Positions 41,346 to 53,656 are shown, counted from the first letter of the stretch. The stretch is DNA of 64,000 bases from Undaria pinnatifida (GCA_012845835.1 JABAKD010000036.1:3072706-3136705), one strand, 5' to 3'. A program made the numbers and translations. Notes: generated by a model not told the origin, from the letters alone.

Positions 41346-42660
41346 TACTACTTACTTGGTTGTCGTTTGGAAGATAGATTACGCAAGATTGATGCTCTTG
41401 CATTGTGCCACCCCGTAACTTCGCTCGTGTCCTCGTACTAAACCATGGGGCTTTGCTGCAATGAAATTGATTCGGGTGTATGGGAAATGAACATGGGGAC
41501 GACCCAGATGATGTGATGTTGATTATGCTATTTTAACCCACGTTGTCCCGCTGTGCATGTAAGGGTATGCAACCGCTTCGACTTTTGTTTATCGCGCGAA
41601 TAGACGTTCGGGCGCATTTTCAAAATTGTTGTTTGTTGTTGCGCTTAGCAAATTTGATACGCATACAACAGCACTCCACTGTTTACTACTGCTGTGTAAA
41701 AGTATTCAAAAACAACCAACCCCCCGGCGCATTATGTTTTTGATCATTGGAGCAAAACCAAAATCACAGCAGTCTGTTGTAGCGCAATGTTTTTGTTTTG
41801 GAATGGTACGTTGATAGTTTGCGGAAAAATTTCAAAATCTCCGTCAGGCCTTCGCAAAATTGAAACATTTCCATATCTTCTGGGAAAATATGAATCTACA
41901 CCAATGGATGTTGGCCGCCACTCACTTTCCGTCACATTTTGAGGTGCGATATTCTGCTGTGGTTGCTGCCGGCTGGCTGTCGCGGCTCTGTGGGGTAAGT
42001 GACGAGGACAGAACCTCCCGCTGCATTCACAACGCCGGAGGCGCCAAACCCTGACCGCCCCACGGAAACGCTGCAGAGAACAACAAAGCCTGCCGCGGTC
42101 TGCGTTTTGTGTTGATCACACGGCATGCAGCAGCAACAACAGCAGCAACAACGACAGCATCGGCAGCTTGTGCATCGTGAAAAAACCGGTGCTCGTATAT
42201 GGTATGATATGACGCACATTCTTATCTCGTGCGGCTGTTCATTGTATTGCGAACCACAATCCTAATTGTTTAGTATAACGCGACAAACCGAAGACACATT
42301 CAACAACAGAAGCACGCAGCGGTCACCATACCGCTCCAGTGTTGCTGCTGCTGTGCTGCTGTTGCTGCTGTGTCGCTCTCCGCAATGAACGGTACCTTGT
42401 ATGCGTGACGAACAAACGACTTTCTTTTAAAACCTGGACAAACCCCAAACGTGTTCCAGCAGTTTAAACTGTTGCAACCTATTCCGCAAAACGATAAACA
42501 GGCCCAAAATCAGGCAGCCGGGTTTATTTGGACGATCCGTACAGCCCTGGAAGTTACAGTAATGGCCACAGTAACGACAACATAGATACAATCCATTTGG
42601 GTGTTTACTACTTTCTGCTGTTTCGCCATCGCCAGCTGAGAATTGCCCAGCGTTTGTCAA
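41346..42660. other. mostly non-coding, one possible exon end
   Basis: A frame ending AVVAAGWLSRLCG stops at a consensus donor (CTCTGTGG before gtaagtgacg, about 41994), which could be an exon end, but no acceptor or start is clear. Short CAG/CAA clusters occur at 42125-42165 and CTG clusters at 42342-42372. Confidence 0.3.
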
Positions 42661-42679
42661 AGGCCGATTTTCCGGGACT

Positions 42680-43110
42680 AGAACGGGTCGGGCCGGGCCG
42701 GGTCGATATAAAAATCATGACAGGCCGTGCTGGGCCGTGCCGAGTCTTGTGGAGATATGCTATAGGCCGGCCTAACCGGGCCGATAGTTTGGAAGCGCTG
42801 TTGCGCCGGGCTGGGCTGGGCTGTGATAAATTACAATGTGATTGGCCCGGTGGGCCTACGGCATATCATCTGAAGAAATAATTGGCCGGGACGGGCCGGG
42901 CCGGGCCGGCCTCCATGAAATGTGATCATTTACATGGGCCGCCGCCCCCCAGCCTATAAGACTGCCCGCATGTTTTAACGAGCAGGCCCGGGCGGCGGCT
43001 GATGAACTGTGGAGTGCCACCGCTACAATATATATAGTACAAAACGGCTTCCACCCTGCCCATGACGTAGCCCACGTGTTTTCATGGGCCGACCCGGGCC
43101 GATGCCGACA
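42680..43110. repeat. GGCCSGGCC-rich segment
   Basis: Many cgggccgggc, gggctggg and gggccggcc words occur on an otherwise AT-rich background. An inverted pair gggccgccgccc / gggcggcggc is near 42940-43001. Similar GGCC words recur at 44115-44460 (tgggccgg, ggccggcc, gagccgggccgcc). The style resembles subterminal zones of hAT elements, but I could not find matching ends or a target-site duplication. Confidence 0.45.
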
Positions 43111-43357
43111 AGTTTTGAAAAGTGCAACACAACCGGCAGAAATAGACCATCAGACACGTGCTACGATAGACTTTAACCACATTGTTTCTGGGGTTCCTCA
43201 CTTTTGGAGGTTAAGACATCTGTTAGTAATGCCTTCCACATGATATACATGCCCTTCTTGACCCAGACACTGACTTGGGGACAAACTAAACTGCTGACCG
43301 GATGAAAACTCCCATGGCCTTGGTATAAAACGAGATGCACGCAAAACATTACCTTGT

Positions 43358-43380
43358 GGTTAGGGTTAGGGTTAAAGGGT
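43358..43380 (+). repeat. interstitial telomeric repeat, short
   Basis: Two to three TTAGGG units (gtggttagggttagggttaaaggg). A similar C-strand pair occurs at 49748-49762. Confidence 0.8.
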
Positions 43381-44096
43381 CCCGTCATGAAGAAGTCATT
43401 TCAGACGAAAAGTGCAAGTCTATATCGTAGCACGCCCCATCAGGCAGCCCTAGTATTGCCTGCCCTTTGCGTAAACAATATTTTGAGATACACACTACGT
43501 TCTCCCGTTACTGCATGTACCAGTTTTACGAGAGTTCGGTATATCTCCATCACCGCCTGTGCGTGGTCACTGCATGCTTAGGCTGGTTTGCTACCAGCAG
43601 CGCGAACCAATTTTCACTGTGTTTCGTAGCCCTTGTGTCACTGCCTGATTGAAACGTCGCCGTTGTTGGCCGCGAGAGGGCAATCATTGGCTCCTCCGTT
43701 ACCCAGGTAGTATTATTCTTGTCGCCTTTGCTATTGTTTATTCCGGAAGGAACCGTCGGGGAAACGTTTGTGACACGGGACGTATAATGGTCGAGCGTTG
43801 CAGTGGTGGTACCCCTCGAGCGTGTCGTTGTAAAACCAGGACCAAACACTGCTACTGTGGCACGGGAAGACGTCGTCATCCGACCGTTGGAGTTTTTTTT
43901 GCTTTCTTCGGATGACAGATAGATTGTAGTCTAGACTACGCATGAGGTAGGTTCGTCGTGCCGCGGTTGCTGCTGGTACTTCTACTGCTGCTGCTACGAT
44001 CTCGGTAGCAGCAATAGGAGGAGGGCATGGTCTATCAGTGAGACATAATGCATCGGATGGGTGCCTCAGTGAAGCATTGTGTGGATACGAGAGGGC

Positions 44097-44547
44097 ATTA
44101 TGCCTGTTGGGCCGGATACAATTGGCCCGCGGAATCCAGAAGGAAACGCAAAACGAAGAGGAAACACTGTTCTTTCAAGAACACATCAGCATGTACATTT
44201 TATTGTGGGGCAAGAACATGGATCGATCATTGGGCTGGTCAGTCAAGCTCATGGGGCCGGCCAACAATATTGACGAGCCGGCCCATATAGAGCCCGCTTC
44301 TAATGTCGTGTGCCGGGCTGGCCTCGAAAGCGAAAGGTTGAAGATATGTCGATCGAGCCAGGACGGTCGCTGCCCGTCGACTAGCCTTCAACGGGCTGAG
44401 CCGGGCCGCCACCCACCAAATGAAAATTTAGTTGGCCACCCCGAGCCACGGCCCGACGTACGAACAAATGATGAGCTGGGAAGGCGCACCAGCGCCGCCT
44501 TGGGACAAGCACTGGAAGTTGCCACAGTCCCCAGTGTGCAGGCCTAA
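44097..44547 (+). repeat. GGCC-rich segment 2 with chance ORFs
   Basis: A 169-codon plus-strand frame runs over 44038-44547, but its sequence is built on gggccgg/cggcccg words shared with 42680-43110 and shows no domain. I therefore treat it as repeat rather than gene. Confidence 0.35.
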
Positions 44548-44846
44548 CGCACGCCGGAAACATACGCCACAGCCTGTGGGGGATTGGTTTCCGCACCGTG
44601 CGGGGCGGAGTCGACTCAGGGGATCATCGGTTCTTGTACAAGTATGGAATCTTTTCTTGCCCAGGGATGACATTTTCCCATCCCCCGGGGCGACCAAACG
44701 TTGACGTTGGTCGAAGCGAAAACTCTTCCCAGTGACTGCGCCATGCCACGGTGGGGGTCGCCGTTGATGGATTAACTTATAATGTACCTGTCTGATTGAG
44801 CTCCTCAGGTGAGGAGCTACTAGTTAGTCAACTAATTTTACGATAA

Positions 44847-44920
44847 GCCCGCCCGTCCGCCCCCGCCCCCCAGCCCCCCCCGCCCCCCTCCCCCCCCCCT
44901 TCCCCCCCCCCTCCAACCCC
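44847..44920 (+). repeat. C-rich tract
   Basis: Runs of 5-10 C separated by G, T or A. Low complexity. The strand is about 80 percent C. Confidence 0.9.
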
Positions 44921-45097
44921 GCTTGCTTTTGATCAAAACCAGGCCCCCACGTCCTTCAAACCTTCGCTCCCCCCCTCACCGGCAATTCGACTTGCAGGAT
45001 TCACCTGATAAACAGATACATTTCCCTCCACAGCTGTCAGATCTTGTCGCCCTCAGACACGGATTTTACAGTTTCCGCGGACAGACTGACTAACATC

Positions 45098-45272
45098 ACC
45101 CTGTTGACCCTGATGGCTACACTGTAGTTGTAAGGGGAGTCGCCGATCTATATCCTTTATAAGGACACACAAGCCCTAATACGCGCGATCAGAGTATCAC
45201 ACACAGCTTTCGAAGATGAGTTTCGACAAAATTTCCGATCTCACAGCTGGAGTGTATTTTCATTTAATGTAA
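45098..45272 (+). repeat. repeat family M, copy 3
   Basis: Contains ccctgttgaccctgatggct, aggggagtcgccga, tcctttataaggacac and cgcgatcagagtatcacac. Then ATG at 45216 begins MSFDKISDLTAGVYFHLM before TAA at 45270. Best match to copy 2. Confidence 0.55.
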
Positions 45273-45299
45273 TATTTCGTTTGCGGAGCAAGGCATAGA

Positions 45300-45420
45300 A
45301 GCTTGGTCGGGTTGCGCGAAAGAATTCCTTCGAAGTCTATTTGCATGTGAGATACTGAGCGCCTTGTGTCAGGAGATCAGGAACTTTCTGCTTCACCCCT
45401 ACAGTGGGTTGTCTTGACTC
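45300..45420 (+). repeat. dispersed repeat family E, copy 3
   Basis: Contains cttggtcgggttgcgcgaa, attccttcgaagtc and atcaggaactttctgcttca, then ccctacagtgggttg. It aligns with the inverse of 51840-51995. Confidence 0.5.
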
Positions 45421-46263
45421 TAAGATCCCCAGCCAATTAGTGATCAGCCAATAGTGGTGGTATTCCCATTCTGGATGTACCGATATCTTCCCCCAGTGTC
45501 ACTTATTTATCCACGGGTTGCTGGAGTTGTAGCTATATGGGTGGACGTTCAATCCGGGGTTAGTAACAAAACCTCCCCCGGTGCGGATGGACCTGAACGT
45601 TGTTTCGAGGAGCAACGCTTGCCTTTTGAGCCCCAGCCGTTTAGCGATTAGTCAATATGCGTGGGCTTTCCACACCGTGCTGAGCGTTATCGACCGGTGG
45701 GACCACCGTTTTCTTACCAAGCCTTTTGAACTGTACATGCATGGAAGAATTTCTGATTTCGGAATCGGAACCTATCCCCCCCGGGTACAGCAAGACATCG
45801 GGCAAGAGGCTAATGTAACCGCGGACTAAAATCTTTAGTCCCCTCTAATGAACGATCAGTGCACGGGGTTGGGCTTCCACAGCGTTCGAGGTGGTATCCA
45901 GTTGGGGGATCACTTGGGTTGCTCCTGGTTTGTCGGAGTTTCAAGGGTTTGGAAGGATTTATAACACGGGCATGGTACCCTATTATCCGCGGGCACCGCT
46001 GCGTTCACAAGTCACTGATTACCAGCGATTAGCCGATCGGGTCGGAGCTGCTACACCGTGCGAGGCGTTGTCTACTTGGGGCAGCGTCATGTTTGTCCTC
46101 GGTTGGTCGGAGTTACACGTTTATGTGGAGGCATTCTTGCGTCAGGGATATAACCGCGTCATTCTTCCACGCGGCGGGACCTGGATGGCCCTGTGGTTGG
46201 AACATTCTTGTTTGACACCAACCATATAGAAAAGAGCGAGCAGCTTTGTCCTTTTACAAGTGA

Positions 46264-46476
46264 ATCAACGCCCATGGTCGTTATGAAACATCATACGTTG
46301 GCCAGAAGGTTGGCTCGATGGCTGTGCGTGACTACTTCGAGGCCGTCGTAAGCGTTCAGAACCCCACGGCTGCGATTGTGGACAACGGGAAACCTAGTAC
46401 TCTGCTGGTAGCGTCCTCATCCCTTTCTACCCTGCCACGGAGCGGGGCTGAAACCTTCTGGATGGCGAGGAGATGA
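46264..46476 (+). CDS. possible terminal exon, unrecognised
   Basis: A 70-codon frame without ATG reads HGRYETSYVGQKVGSMAVRD, YFEAVVSVQNPTAAIVDNGK and PSTLLVASSSLSTLPRSGAE to TGA. Composition is strongly protein-like. A pyrimidine-rich acceptor-like stretch (ctttgtccttttacaag) precedes it, but the first codon after it would be TGA, so the exact boundary is unresolved. No family is recognised. Confidence 0.3.
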   Translation: MNAHGRYETSYVGQKVGSMAVRDYFEAVVSVQNPTAAIVDNGKPSTLLVASSSLSTLPRSGAETFWMARR

Positions 46477-46806
46477 CGACGGACAGAGCAGAAGCACCCT
46501 ACAACTTACATGGGATCAATTAGAAGAACATTAGTCTAATGTACAAGATCTACGATATGATAAGCTTTGTTTTTGAGTGAAGTATGTCCGTGGGGTGATG
46601 TCGTGCAGTGTAAAGGCTTCCTTCGAATCATGACGTTGTCACCTGCGCGCGATAGCGGTACATTTGGGGCTGTTGCTCGCTTCGGACATTCTCTAGGGCG
46701 TACGCGTGTGTAGTTGTACTTGTCAGCTTGTTGATGCTCCCGCATGTTGCTGAAGCGTCGAAAGCTCGGTTTTCCGTGCAACCTACGTTACTGCCACATC
46801 CGTTAC

Positions 46807-47205
46807 GTTATAACCCTAGGAACGCGACATACCAATTGACGGGAGGAGGACCAGGTGGATGCACAGATGTGCCCGTGTGGCACAAAAATAGAGAGCAGGA
46901 CGCACACGGCAGAACAATGCAAAATATACGAGGAAGAACGGGATGCGTTAGAGGTGGAGATGAGGAAAGCTGGCGAATGTGACATGGAAGGGTTTAGTAG
47001 ACTTGAGAGTAGGGAGAAAACGATCGCTATCGTAGGAGATAGATGGTAGCCACAGACGGCGAAACAGGACGGGGATAGGATAGGCAAACAATTTTATGTA
47101 TTATATGTAAAAAGCGTACCGAGCGCACAAATGTTGGAGGTGTCTCTATCAAGAGCAGGAACGGTGCTCCGTCTCGAAAGGGATGTGTGGTCCGTGGTTA
47201 AATAA
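46807..47205 (+). pseudogene. C-terminal remnant of LINE reverse transcriptase ORF
   Basis: Reads VITLGTRHTN, a stop (46837), REEDQVDAQMCPCGTKIES, RTHTAEQCKIYEEERDALE, CDMEGFSRLESREKTIAIVG, DRW, a stop (47047), PQTAKQDGDRIGKQFYVLYV, then a diverged tail to TAA at 47203. The CPCG...H...C zinc-finger-like motif and the CDMEGF...LESREKTIAI block are typical of the extreme C-terminus of non-LTR retrotransposon ORF2 proteins, and the wording is close to brown-algal LINEs as I remember them. The reverse-transcriptase core is absent upstream, as expected from 5' truncation. There is no obvious poly-A tail. Confidence 0.72.
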
Positions 47206-48700
47206 CTAACGCAATTAACAAATGAGTAGGCCCCCCTCTGTTTGCTCTTGATATAGCGAGGTATCCGAACAGGTTCCCAATATTCCTAACCCTCAGTACA
47301 AGTTATATAGACGTGAAAAATCACACGAGCACACTCGATGCGCCTTCAACGGTTTGGTAGAGGTAGCACCTGATATTCGAAGGCTTCTCCAGTGCAAAGA
47401 ACATCCAGTAGGTATATGTCGATTACAACTGATTTCGACCAGCCGAACCATAGACATCATCATGATCTGCAGTACAGTAGGCGTCCATCGAACAGTATTG
47501 CTAAACCTACAGCAGTTATCGTGGGCATTTCGCAGAAGCAGAACACGATAGCCGTATGATGTCTGGATGATTTCATTTCTGGCAGATGCCGTCCTAAACC
47601 GGTAAACTGCACAGCATTGTTGGAATGGAACAATAACTCGATGCGTATGATTGTCGTGCAATTTGTTCCTTGAATTTCACTTTAACTGTAGTTTAAACTA
47701 GAGCTTGGGCGAGACATTAAGCTCTGTTGTTGACAAGCTGCTCAACTAGACGTAAGTGCACCGTTACCCTTCCTCCGTACAACCCGGTGAGTCACAAACT
47801 GTGTTGGTTCCGAAGCGCTACATCTATTGTAGCACGCCGGTGGAACCCGTGCGGGAAATTGTCTACTCAGCTTTCGACGCTACCTTCCATTAGGTGCGGG
47901 ATACAAAACCAGTTTGGGCAAGAAACAAGGAATATCGGTGTTCAAACAGACGAACGTCGTAACCAAAGGAAAACTCAATCCGCACATGATTTCCCACACA
48001 ATCCAAGTTTAGTATCATGTAACCATAGTACGAGTCGGGTGTACAACGGATGGGTGCCACTGCTACCTGGCCAATATTTGATTACTTGGCTCGCTTGGTA
48101 ATTTGGAATTTCGTAAAGCAATTTCCGGAGATGTGCGGGTCTTTCCTCTGGCTCGTGCTCTGTAACCGAGGAACACTCTTAAGTACGTGGACCGGCAAGT
48201 TATCTTTCGGCCGTCAACTTAGTAACTAGCCGTGAAGTTCATTCGACTCACGGTTCACCCCATACGTGTGACTCGGACCGGCCTAAGTTTTGCGTAGCCG
48301 GTAAAACCGATACCAGCCAGGTCACTGCCCTTCCTACGAATCAATGCAGCCGGTACTTCGAGGTAGTAATCTTTATTGCAGTATTGGGTCCACGGCAGTA
48401 CGTACTGGTGAGCCAGGCATGCTTTGGATATCATGATTATTGAAAACAACGATATAATCATCGCCAAGAATATATGTCACGTAGACACTCACCTAACATC
48501 TATACTAATAGTCGTCAAGTACATCCTACTCACGCCTCCCCATTGACCGAGACCTTTACCCACCCAACCCATACCTAGCTGTGGAGTTTAGCCCATTCGC
48601 AGGTCTACCAGATAGCCTCCTCCAAAGGTGGAGAACAAGTACTTATGCATGCTTCAAAAAGTGATATATTACGGTGTTGGGTTGAGATACGCAATGTGTT
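47206..48700. other. non-coding stretch
   Basis: ORFs of 122 codons (47293-47661, minus) and 124 codons (47727-48101, plus) have no recognisable features. No element ends are seen. Confidence 0.35.
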
Positions 48701-48714
48701 ATCCTTTACCAGTG

Positions 48715-48930
48715 GCCAAACGGACTAATACTCTCTAATACGTTAACAAACGGACGTGACTAGAGGTCGAAACATGATTAAGGTACAGATAAACAAAAAC
48801 CACGTCGACCCAAGATCGGAAAACAATTGTTTCAGTCCTGTCAATGACGCATTTAGTCACGAAATTAAGTTTATTAGTCCGTGTGACCACCGGAGGAAGT
48901 GAACCAATTATCAACCTAAGCTACGTTTTT
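48715..48930. repeat. diverged relatives of the 15.4/15.7-kb repeat
   Basis: An inverted copy at 48715-48740 (caaacggactaatac, then ctctaatacgttaac) and a direct copy at 48870-48930 (attagtccgtgtgaccac, then gaaccaatta) bracket 130 bp, forming an inverted-repeat structure. Confidence 0.5.
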
Positions 48931-49332
48931 AGGGGGTACTAAGTTGAACCTACATTCTGTGAGGGCCGTCATTTGCAGAGCTGTATATCTCACTCGCGAA
49001 CTGGCTCCGAGGAAAGAGGAAAGTGTAGAACGAACAACAATCCCGTGGCCGAGGTAAACATCAAACCATGTTGTACATCATAAATTAATTTCCAACGATA
49101 ATATATATTTCGTTGGACGAGAAGCCCCGTCAGCCGACAACGTGCTTCCTGAAAGGTGCTACCTCGATGAACCCGATGACCACAGCGTATGGTGGGGTTG
49201 CACAAAGTGGTTTCGGAAACGTTTCTCCTGCGGAGCGCCATATCTCATCCAAACGCTGCTATACACTCTACCACACCTAAAGGGCAGCCCCATGTGTAGA
49301 TAAGTCTATGTAATAGGTATATCAGAAACGTA

Positions 49333-49544
49333 GTGCAAAGCAAGAATGGCATCTCTCAATGCCACCCCGTCAGTCAGAAAATTGTTTTGCGAAAACGGCG
49401 TCTAAAGCATTTAACATGTTAATGTTACCCGTACCCCGTGCAAAAGCAAGAATGGCATCTCTCAATGCCACCCCGTCAGTCAGAAAATTGTTCCGCGAAA
49501 ACGGCGTCTAAAGCATTTAACATGTTAATGTTACCCGTACCCCG
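49333..49544 (+). repeat. 106-bp tandem duplication
   Basis: Two adjacent 106-bp copies (49333-49438 and 49439-49544) differ by about three bases plus a one-base indel. The near-identity suggests a recent event. Unit contents: aagaatggcatctctcaatg to gttacccgtacccc. Confidence 0.92.
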
Positions 49545-49747
49545 AATGCTTGAGGGGTTGGGTTAGTCGGCGCTACCTGCACCCCGTGATCTGTGGTGGA
49601 AAAGTACTGGATGCATGACAGAATGCATTGACGAGACATGCATTCCTGGTACGCAATCTAAGGTTTATCGCGAATGACTTTTGCTGGCATTTTGCTGTTT
49701 TTCACCACCCATATAGCAACTGGTTCAGTTTACACTCCAATCGATGA

Positions 49748-49762
49748 CACCCTAACCCTAAC
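49748..49762 (-). repeat. interstitial telomeric repeat, two units
   Basis: CACCCTAACCCTAAC, the C-strand of TTAGGG. Confidence 0.7.
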
Positions 49763-49808
49763 AATAAACCCCACCTGCACCTCGTGATGTTTCTTTGGAA
49801 GGTACTGG

Positions 49809-50069
49809 ATGCCCGACAGCGTACACTGGCGAGCCATAGATTCTTTGGATCTTAAGCCTGACGAGTGGCTCACCGATCCACAAAAGTACGTTTGGTCGTG
49901 CCGTCTCGAAGCTGAGTACATGTCTGGGCGGGGAGGATGGACCGCCGGACACCATGGAGAGGGTATCCACCAATCGGAACGGAGAATTTCTACCCAGGCT
50001 TGCGACGTTGTGTTGCATAATTTGCATGCAGAGCGACGCGGTAGGCACTTGGGTGGTAAGGGTTCCTAA
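49809..50069 (+). CDS. hypothetical ORF, 86 codons
   Basis: ATG frame: MPDSVHWRAIDSLDLKPDEW, LTDPQKYVWSCRLEAEYMSG, then GHHGEGIHQSERRIS. Composition is protein-like. There are no splice signals of note and a minus-strand ORF overlaps. No family is recognised. Confidence 0.22.
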   Translation: MPDSVHWRAIDSLDLKPDEWLTDPQKYVWSCRLEAEYMSGRGGWTAGHHGEGIHQSERRISTQACDVVLHNLHAERRGRHLGGKGS

Positions 50070-51690
50070 GAACGCGCACCTACCTGAGGGAGATTGTAAT
50101 GCTTACCAATGAACGATTGAAACGCGGACCAAGCAGATCTTATGATGGTGATCAAGGCTGTAATAAGGCAGTTGCATTCAGGCGACGCGTGGTACAGTAG
50201 GCTACGCGCTTTGTCACTCTTATGAAGCGTCACGTTTTTCGTGAGGTATAGCACTCCTAACGTAAGCAATACTCAGATATATAGGTGCTACCCGTAACGC
50301 AGCAATCGAAGCACGAATCATGGTTTGGCTGTATTAAACCGGCTCAGGCATGCTTGCGATATAGGCTACCCAATTTTTCTTTGAAAGACATCACATTGGT
50401 GCTGCTAAGTACGTCGCCTTTCACAACAATGAACGCTTGTTGTCTCAGTTTTGAGGGAAATGTGTATGGGTCCGATCTTGCGTGAGATACAGACTATGAT
50501 CTCGAACGAACAATAAAGGAGGGTACCCCCCACGCCGAAGCCATGTCCCGTTGAGTTGTTTCGTATATATGGAGGATATCCTTCCTGGCAGACGGCATGC
50601 AACCCTGACGTGTATAACTTTGGATTATCTGAACGTAGGCCGTTGACAACTTGTTTCAAGCATGTCTGGCCATAGGCCGTCAGCAATGTTTTGTAGGAGA
50701 ACCGTATGTGGTTTTTCGTAAGGGGCAGTAACGCGTCAGGGCGACAGTGACCCTTCTATGACGACGCCCGATCATGACGTTTGCCTCGAATAGTCGAATA
50801 AGACTTTATGCAGCATGTGTGGCAGTTGTTGAGAAAGAGAATGTGTGATGGGCCCTCAAAACGAACTTGGGCTCCATAACCCAGAACATGTGTCCCCTCT
50901 CATTGAACAGGCCCCTTTAACTGGCGGAACATGTCGGGGAGAAGTTGTTCGTTCTATATAATATGTTGATCCTCGTAAAGTGGGATCTCTTAGCGTGGGC
51001 GACGTACTTGTTTGCTTGGCTCCCGTGATGGCTGGCTAGCTGACTGGGTTCACTTGCCAAAAAATACACAGGGTTCGGTCCCAGCAACCTCACGGCTCTG
51101 AAGCATGGTACGGCAAGGTAAGCACGTTTCAGCTAAACATGCATTTTGTTGCTGAAATGTGGCTCCTGAATTGAGGAGTTATCCATCGAATGCCAGAACA
51201 TTGGACCATTTTGGTGTGCGTTGTTTTGTTAGCGTTCGGTCGTGCGATTGTTAGTGGCGTTGCACTTTAATCGATTCTCAAGGTCGGTGTTAGGGTTAAA
51301 TTCAGTGGCGAGTTTACCTAAGTAGAGGGCCTCGGAAACCTTGGACGCTACCCCTATAGTTGCATGCATCTGCTATGACGGACCGTTTGTCGGCGATTGC
51401 ACTTGATTGGTTTTGCAGATGTGTCTTGTCGAATGCGCGCTGTTTGGGGTCGGAATTTGGTAAACGAAGGTTCAGCTTTTTGTATTTTTAGATGTGTCTT
51501 GTCGAATGCGTGTTCGACGTGATATAATATGATATGGGACACGAGTGTGTGTGGCATGACGTGGATGCCTAAAGTGTACATCTGATTTCTGGTCAGTGGG
51601 GGGTTCTGTCACAGAACGATCCGACCCGTACTGAATTGACGAGGGTCTGCGACAGGGGACCAGCGTGTGTAACGTTATTGGTTGTACGAT
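50070..51690. other. non-coding stretch
   Basis: No supported gene. A 21-bp word (agatgtgtcttgtcgaatg and onward) is repeated at 51417 and 51490. Other ORFs are short and overlapping. Confidence 0.35.
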
Positions 51691-51839
51691 ATTGATAGTA
51701 TATTTCCTCCTCTATGCGACATAGGCAGGCCGAGCAACGACACGCACAGCTAGCTTTACTTCCGGTTCTCCTTTTGGGCACCGTTGGGGGTTATTCAGGC
51801 GATGATGTCGATAGGCACATCGCTTTCGAAGATGCAGTC

Positions 51840-51995
51840 GATAGAGGGCAGGACAGACAAGCCACCCCACTGTAGGGGGTGCAGCAAAACGTTCCTGAGT
51901 TCCTAACATGGGGAGCTCAACAGCAACATCACCCGTCATCTATCATCACCCAAAAAAAGATTTCGAAGGCATTCGTTCTCGCAACCCGACCAAAC
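51840..51995 (-). repeat. dispersed repeat family E, copy 4 (inverted)
   Basis: The minus strand reads cgggttgcgagaacgaatgc, cttcgaaatc, then gttaggaactcaggaacg and ccctacagtggggtggcttg. This is the fullest alignment partner of 45300-45420. Confidence 0.5.
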
Positions 51996-53060
51996 GTTAA
52001 CGCCTTAGTCCTAAAAATATATATACCCGTGAAAATACTTGATCAATGATTAACATTATTAGTTAATCCAACACTGCAACCCCTACGGCCGGATGACTCA
52101 TAACGAACGGTAGCAACGTTGCTAACTCTAACGTAGTTGCATTCCGAATCCAGATAACCTGCTGCCCCAACATCGTCTAGCTCGTGCCATCTGTTTTGTT
52201 GATGCGCTAAGCTTGCGCAGATGTGGGTTTGGTTTTTTATTTTGTACCAGACGACGAAGACGGAAGTGGCACCACCGTCGCCGGAAACAGTGCACAGGTG
52301 ACACAACATGCGACAATACTCCTACTCTCAGGATTGGGTAATTCGAGACCCAATGTAGTTGCCGTCTCTGGTCTTTGTTGCATGGCGTCATGTTCCGTGT
52401 TGCAAGTTTCAGGCTGTTCGTTGCGCTTTGATTCGTTTTTTGATCGTGCTGTCCCTTTTCCTGGTTGTTTGGTAGTTGCAAATATATCATTCTTTTGATT
52501 TCTTCGTCGTTTTTTGTCTACATTTTAACGAAAAAAAATCCTTGCCAGAACCCAGCATGGAGGCGCTCTAACGGTCGAAGTACATAACACGAGATGGCTT
52601 GCTGAATCGATTGTATGCTTTACAACAATAGTTTCCGTGTGTAACGTTGTCAAGGTAAAGCGGTTTGAGACTACGCTTTGTCCGATGTATCCTCTGGTCA
52701 TGTATGAGATGGGCATTCAACAGCTAGTTCACAACCCGACGCCTAGCGCAGAAAGTCAGATCTCACACGCCGGTCTCCTTTCGATCACTGCAGCTGTGTT
52801 AGTGTGCGCTTTTCATATACCACCAAGGGACGCAGACAGATCACTTCGTGAGAGCATCGATCGACATTCGTTGCATGTTACCTCACGACTCGACATCACA
52901 AACGGGAGTATCAGGCCTGGGATGGATTTCTGCTAGCCTTCCACATATACAGCGAGTACAATAGGTGGAATGGCGAATCTACAGTCGGTGCGTAGGCCTT
53001 GCATATGATAACGGTCGCTCGCTAGGCATCACTTACAACAAACCCGGTGAGCGAAGGTAG
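51996..53060. other. non-coding stretch
   Basis: ORFs up to 120 codons (52128-52490, minus) have no domain. Nothing else is recognised. Confidence 0.35.
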
Positions 53061-53065
53061 TCTCC

Positions 53066-53133
53066 TCCGAACGTTGACGAATTCTATTATCATTTCACTT
53101 CCGAACGTTGATGAATTCTATTATAATTTCATT
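53066..53133 (+). repeat. 34-bp tandem duplication
   Basis: tccgaacgttgaYgaattct followed by attatMatttca occurs twice in direct succession. Confidence 0.85.
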
Positions 53134-53602
53134 GATGCATCCTGAATTCCGCAGATCTCTGTTTTGATTTCCCGCAGTGTAGGGTTTAAAGCTTCCATGC
53201 ACAGAACAAAGCTAAACGTGTTAGTCCCGGTGGCCCTGCTATCAGCAAAGGCATCACCGACCAGCACCCTTTACAAGGAATATTGTACACGCTCCGTCAC
53301 TCGCGAGATCGTAGTAACACATGCAACTTGGAAATATGGGATTTGTTGAAGCCCCAAGTTGATCGACTATATAGCTAACCTGTACTCTAACTCTATTATA
53401 TATCAAGCGGCCATGGTCGATCCCCCACCACCCCTGAGGGGCCGGAAACGCTAACAGCCTAACAGCTTACGCCCGTGATGCCCGTTTTGAAGCTTCATCT
53501 CTTTGTAGGGTCGACCCATCGGGGTGTTCAATCGTTTTGTTTCATTCCTTAGCCGGGTTTGAACCTCTTAGACAGTGGACGTTTTACCGTGCTTTATTTT
53601 TT

Positions 53603-53656
53603 GGGTTAGGGTTAAGGTTAGGGTTAGGGTTAGGGTTAGGGTTAGAGTTAGGGTTG
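53603..53656 (+). repeat. degenerate telomeric repeat array
   Basis: About nine TTAGGG units (GGGTTAGGGTTAAGGTTAGG and onward) include TTAAGG and TTAGAG variants. The G-strand is on plus. It abuts the first satellite monomer without spacer, and sequence continues for over 10 kb beyond it, so it is interstitial rather than a chromosome end. Confidence 0.92.

Noticed and set aside
44038-44547. 169-codon ORF as a gene
   Set aside because: It is built on GGCC-rich repeat words shared with 42.7-43.1 kb and has no recognisable domain.
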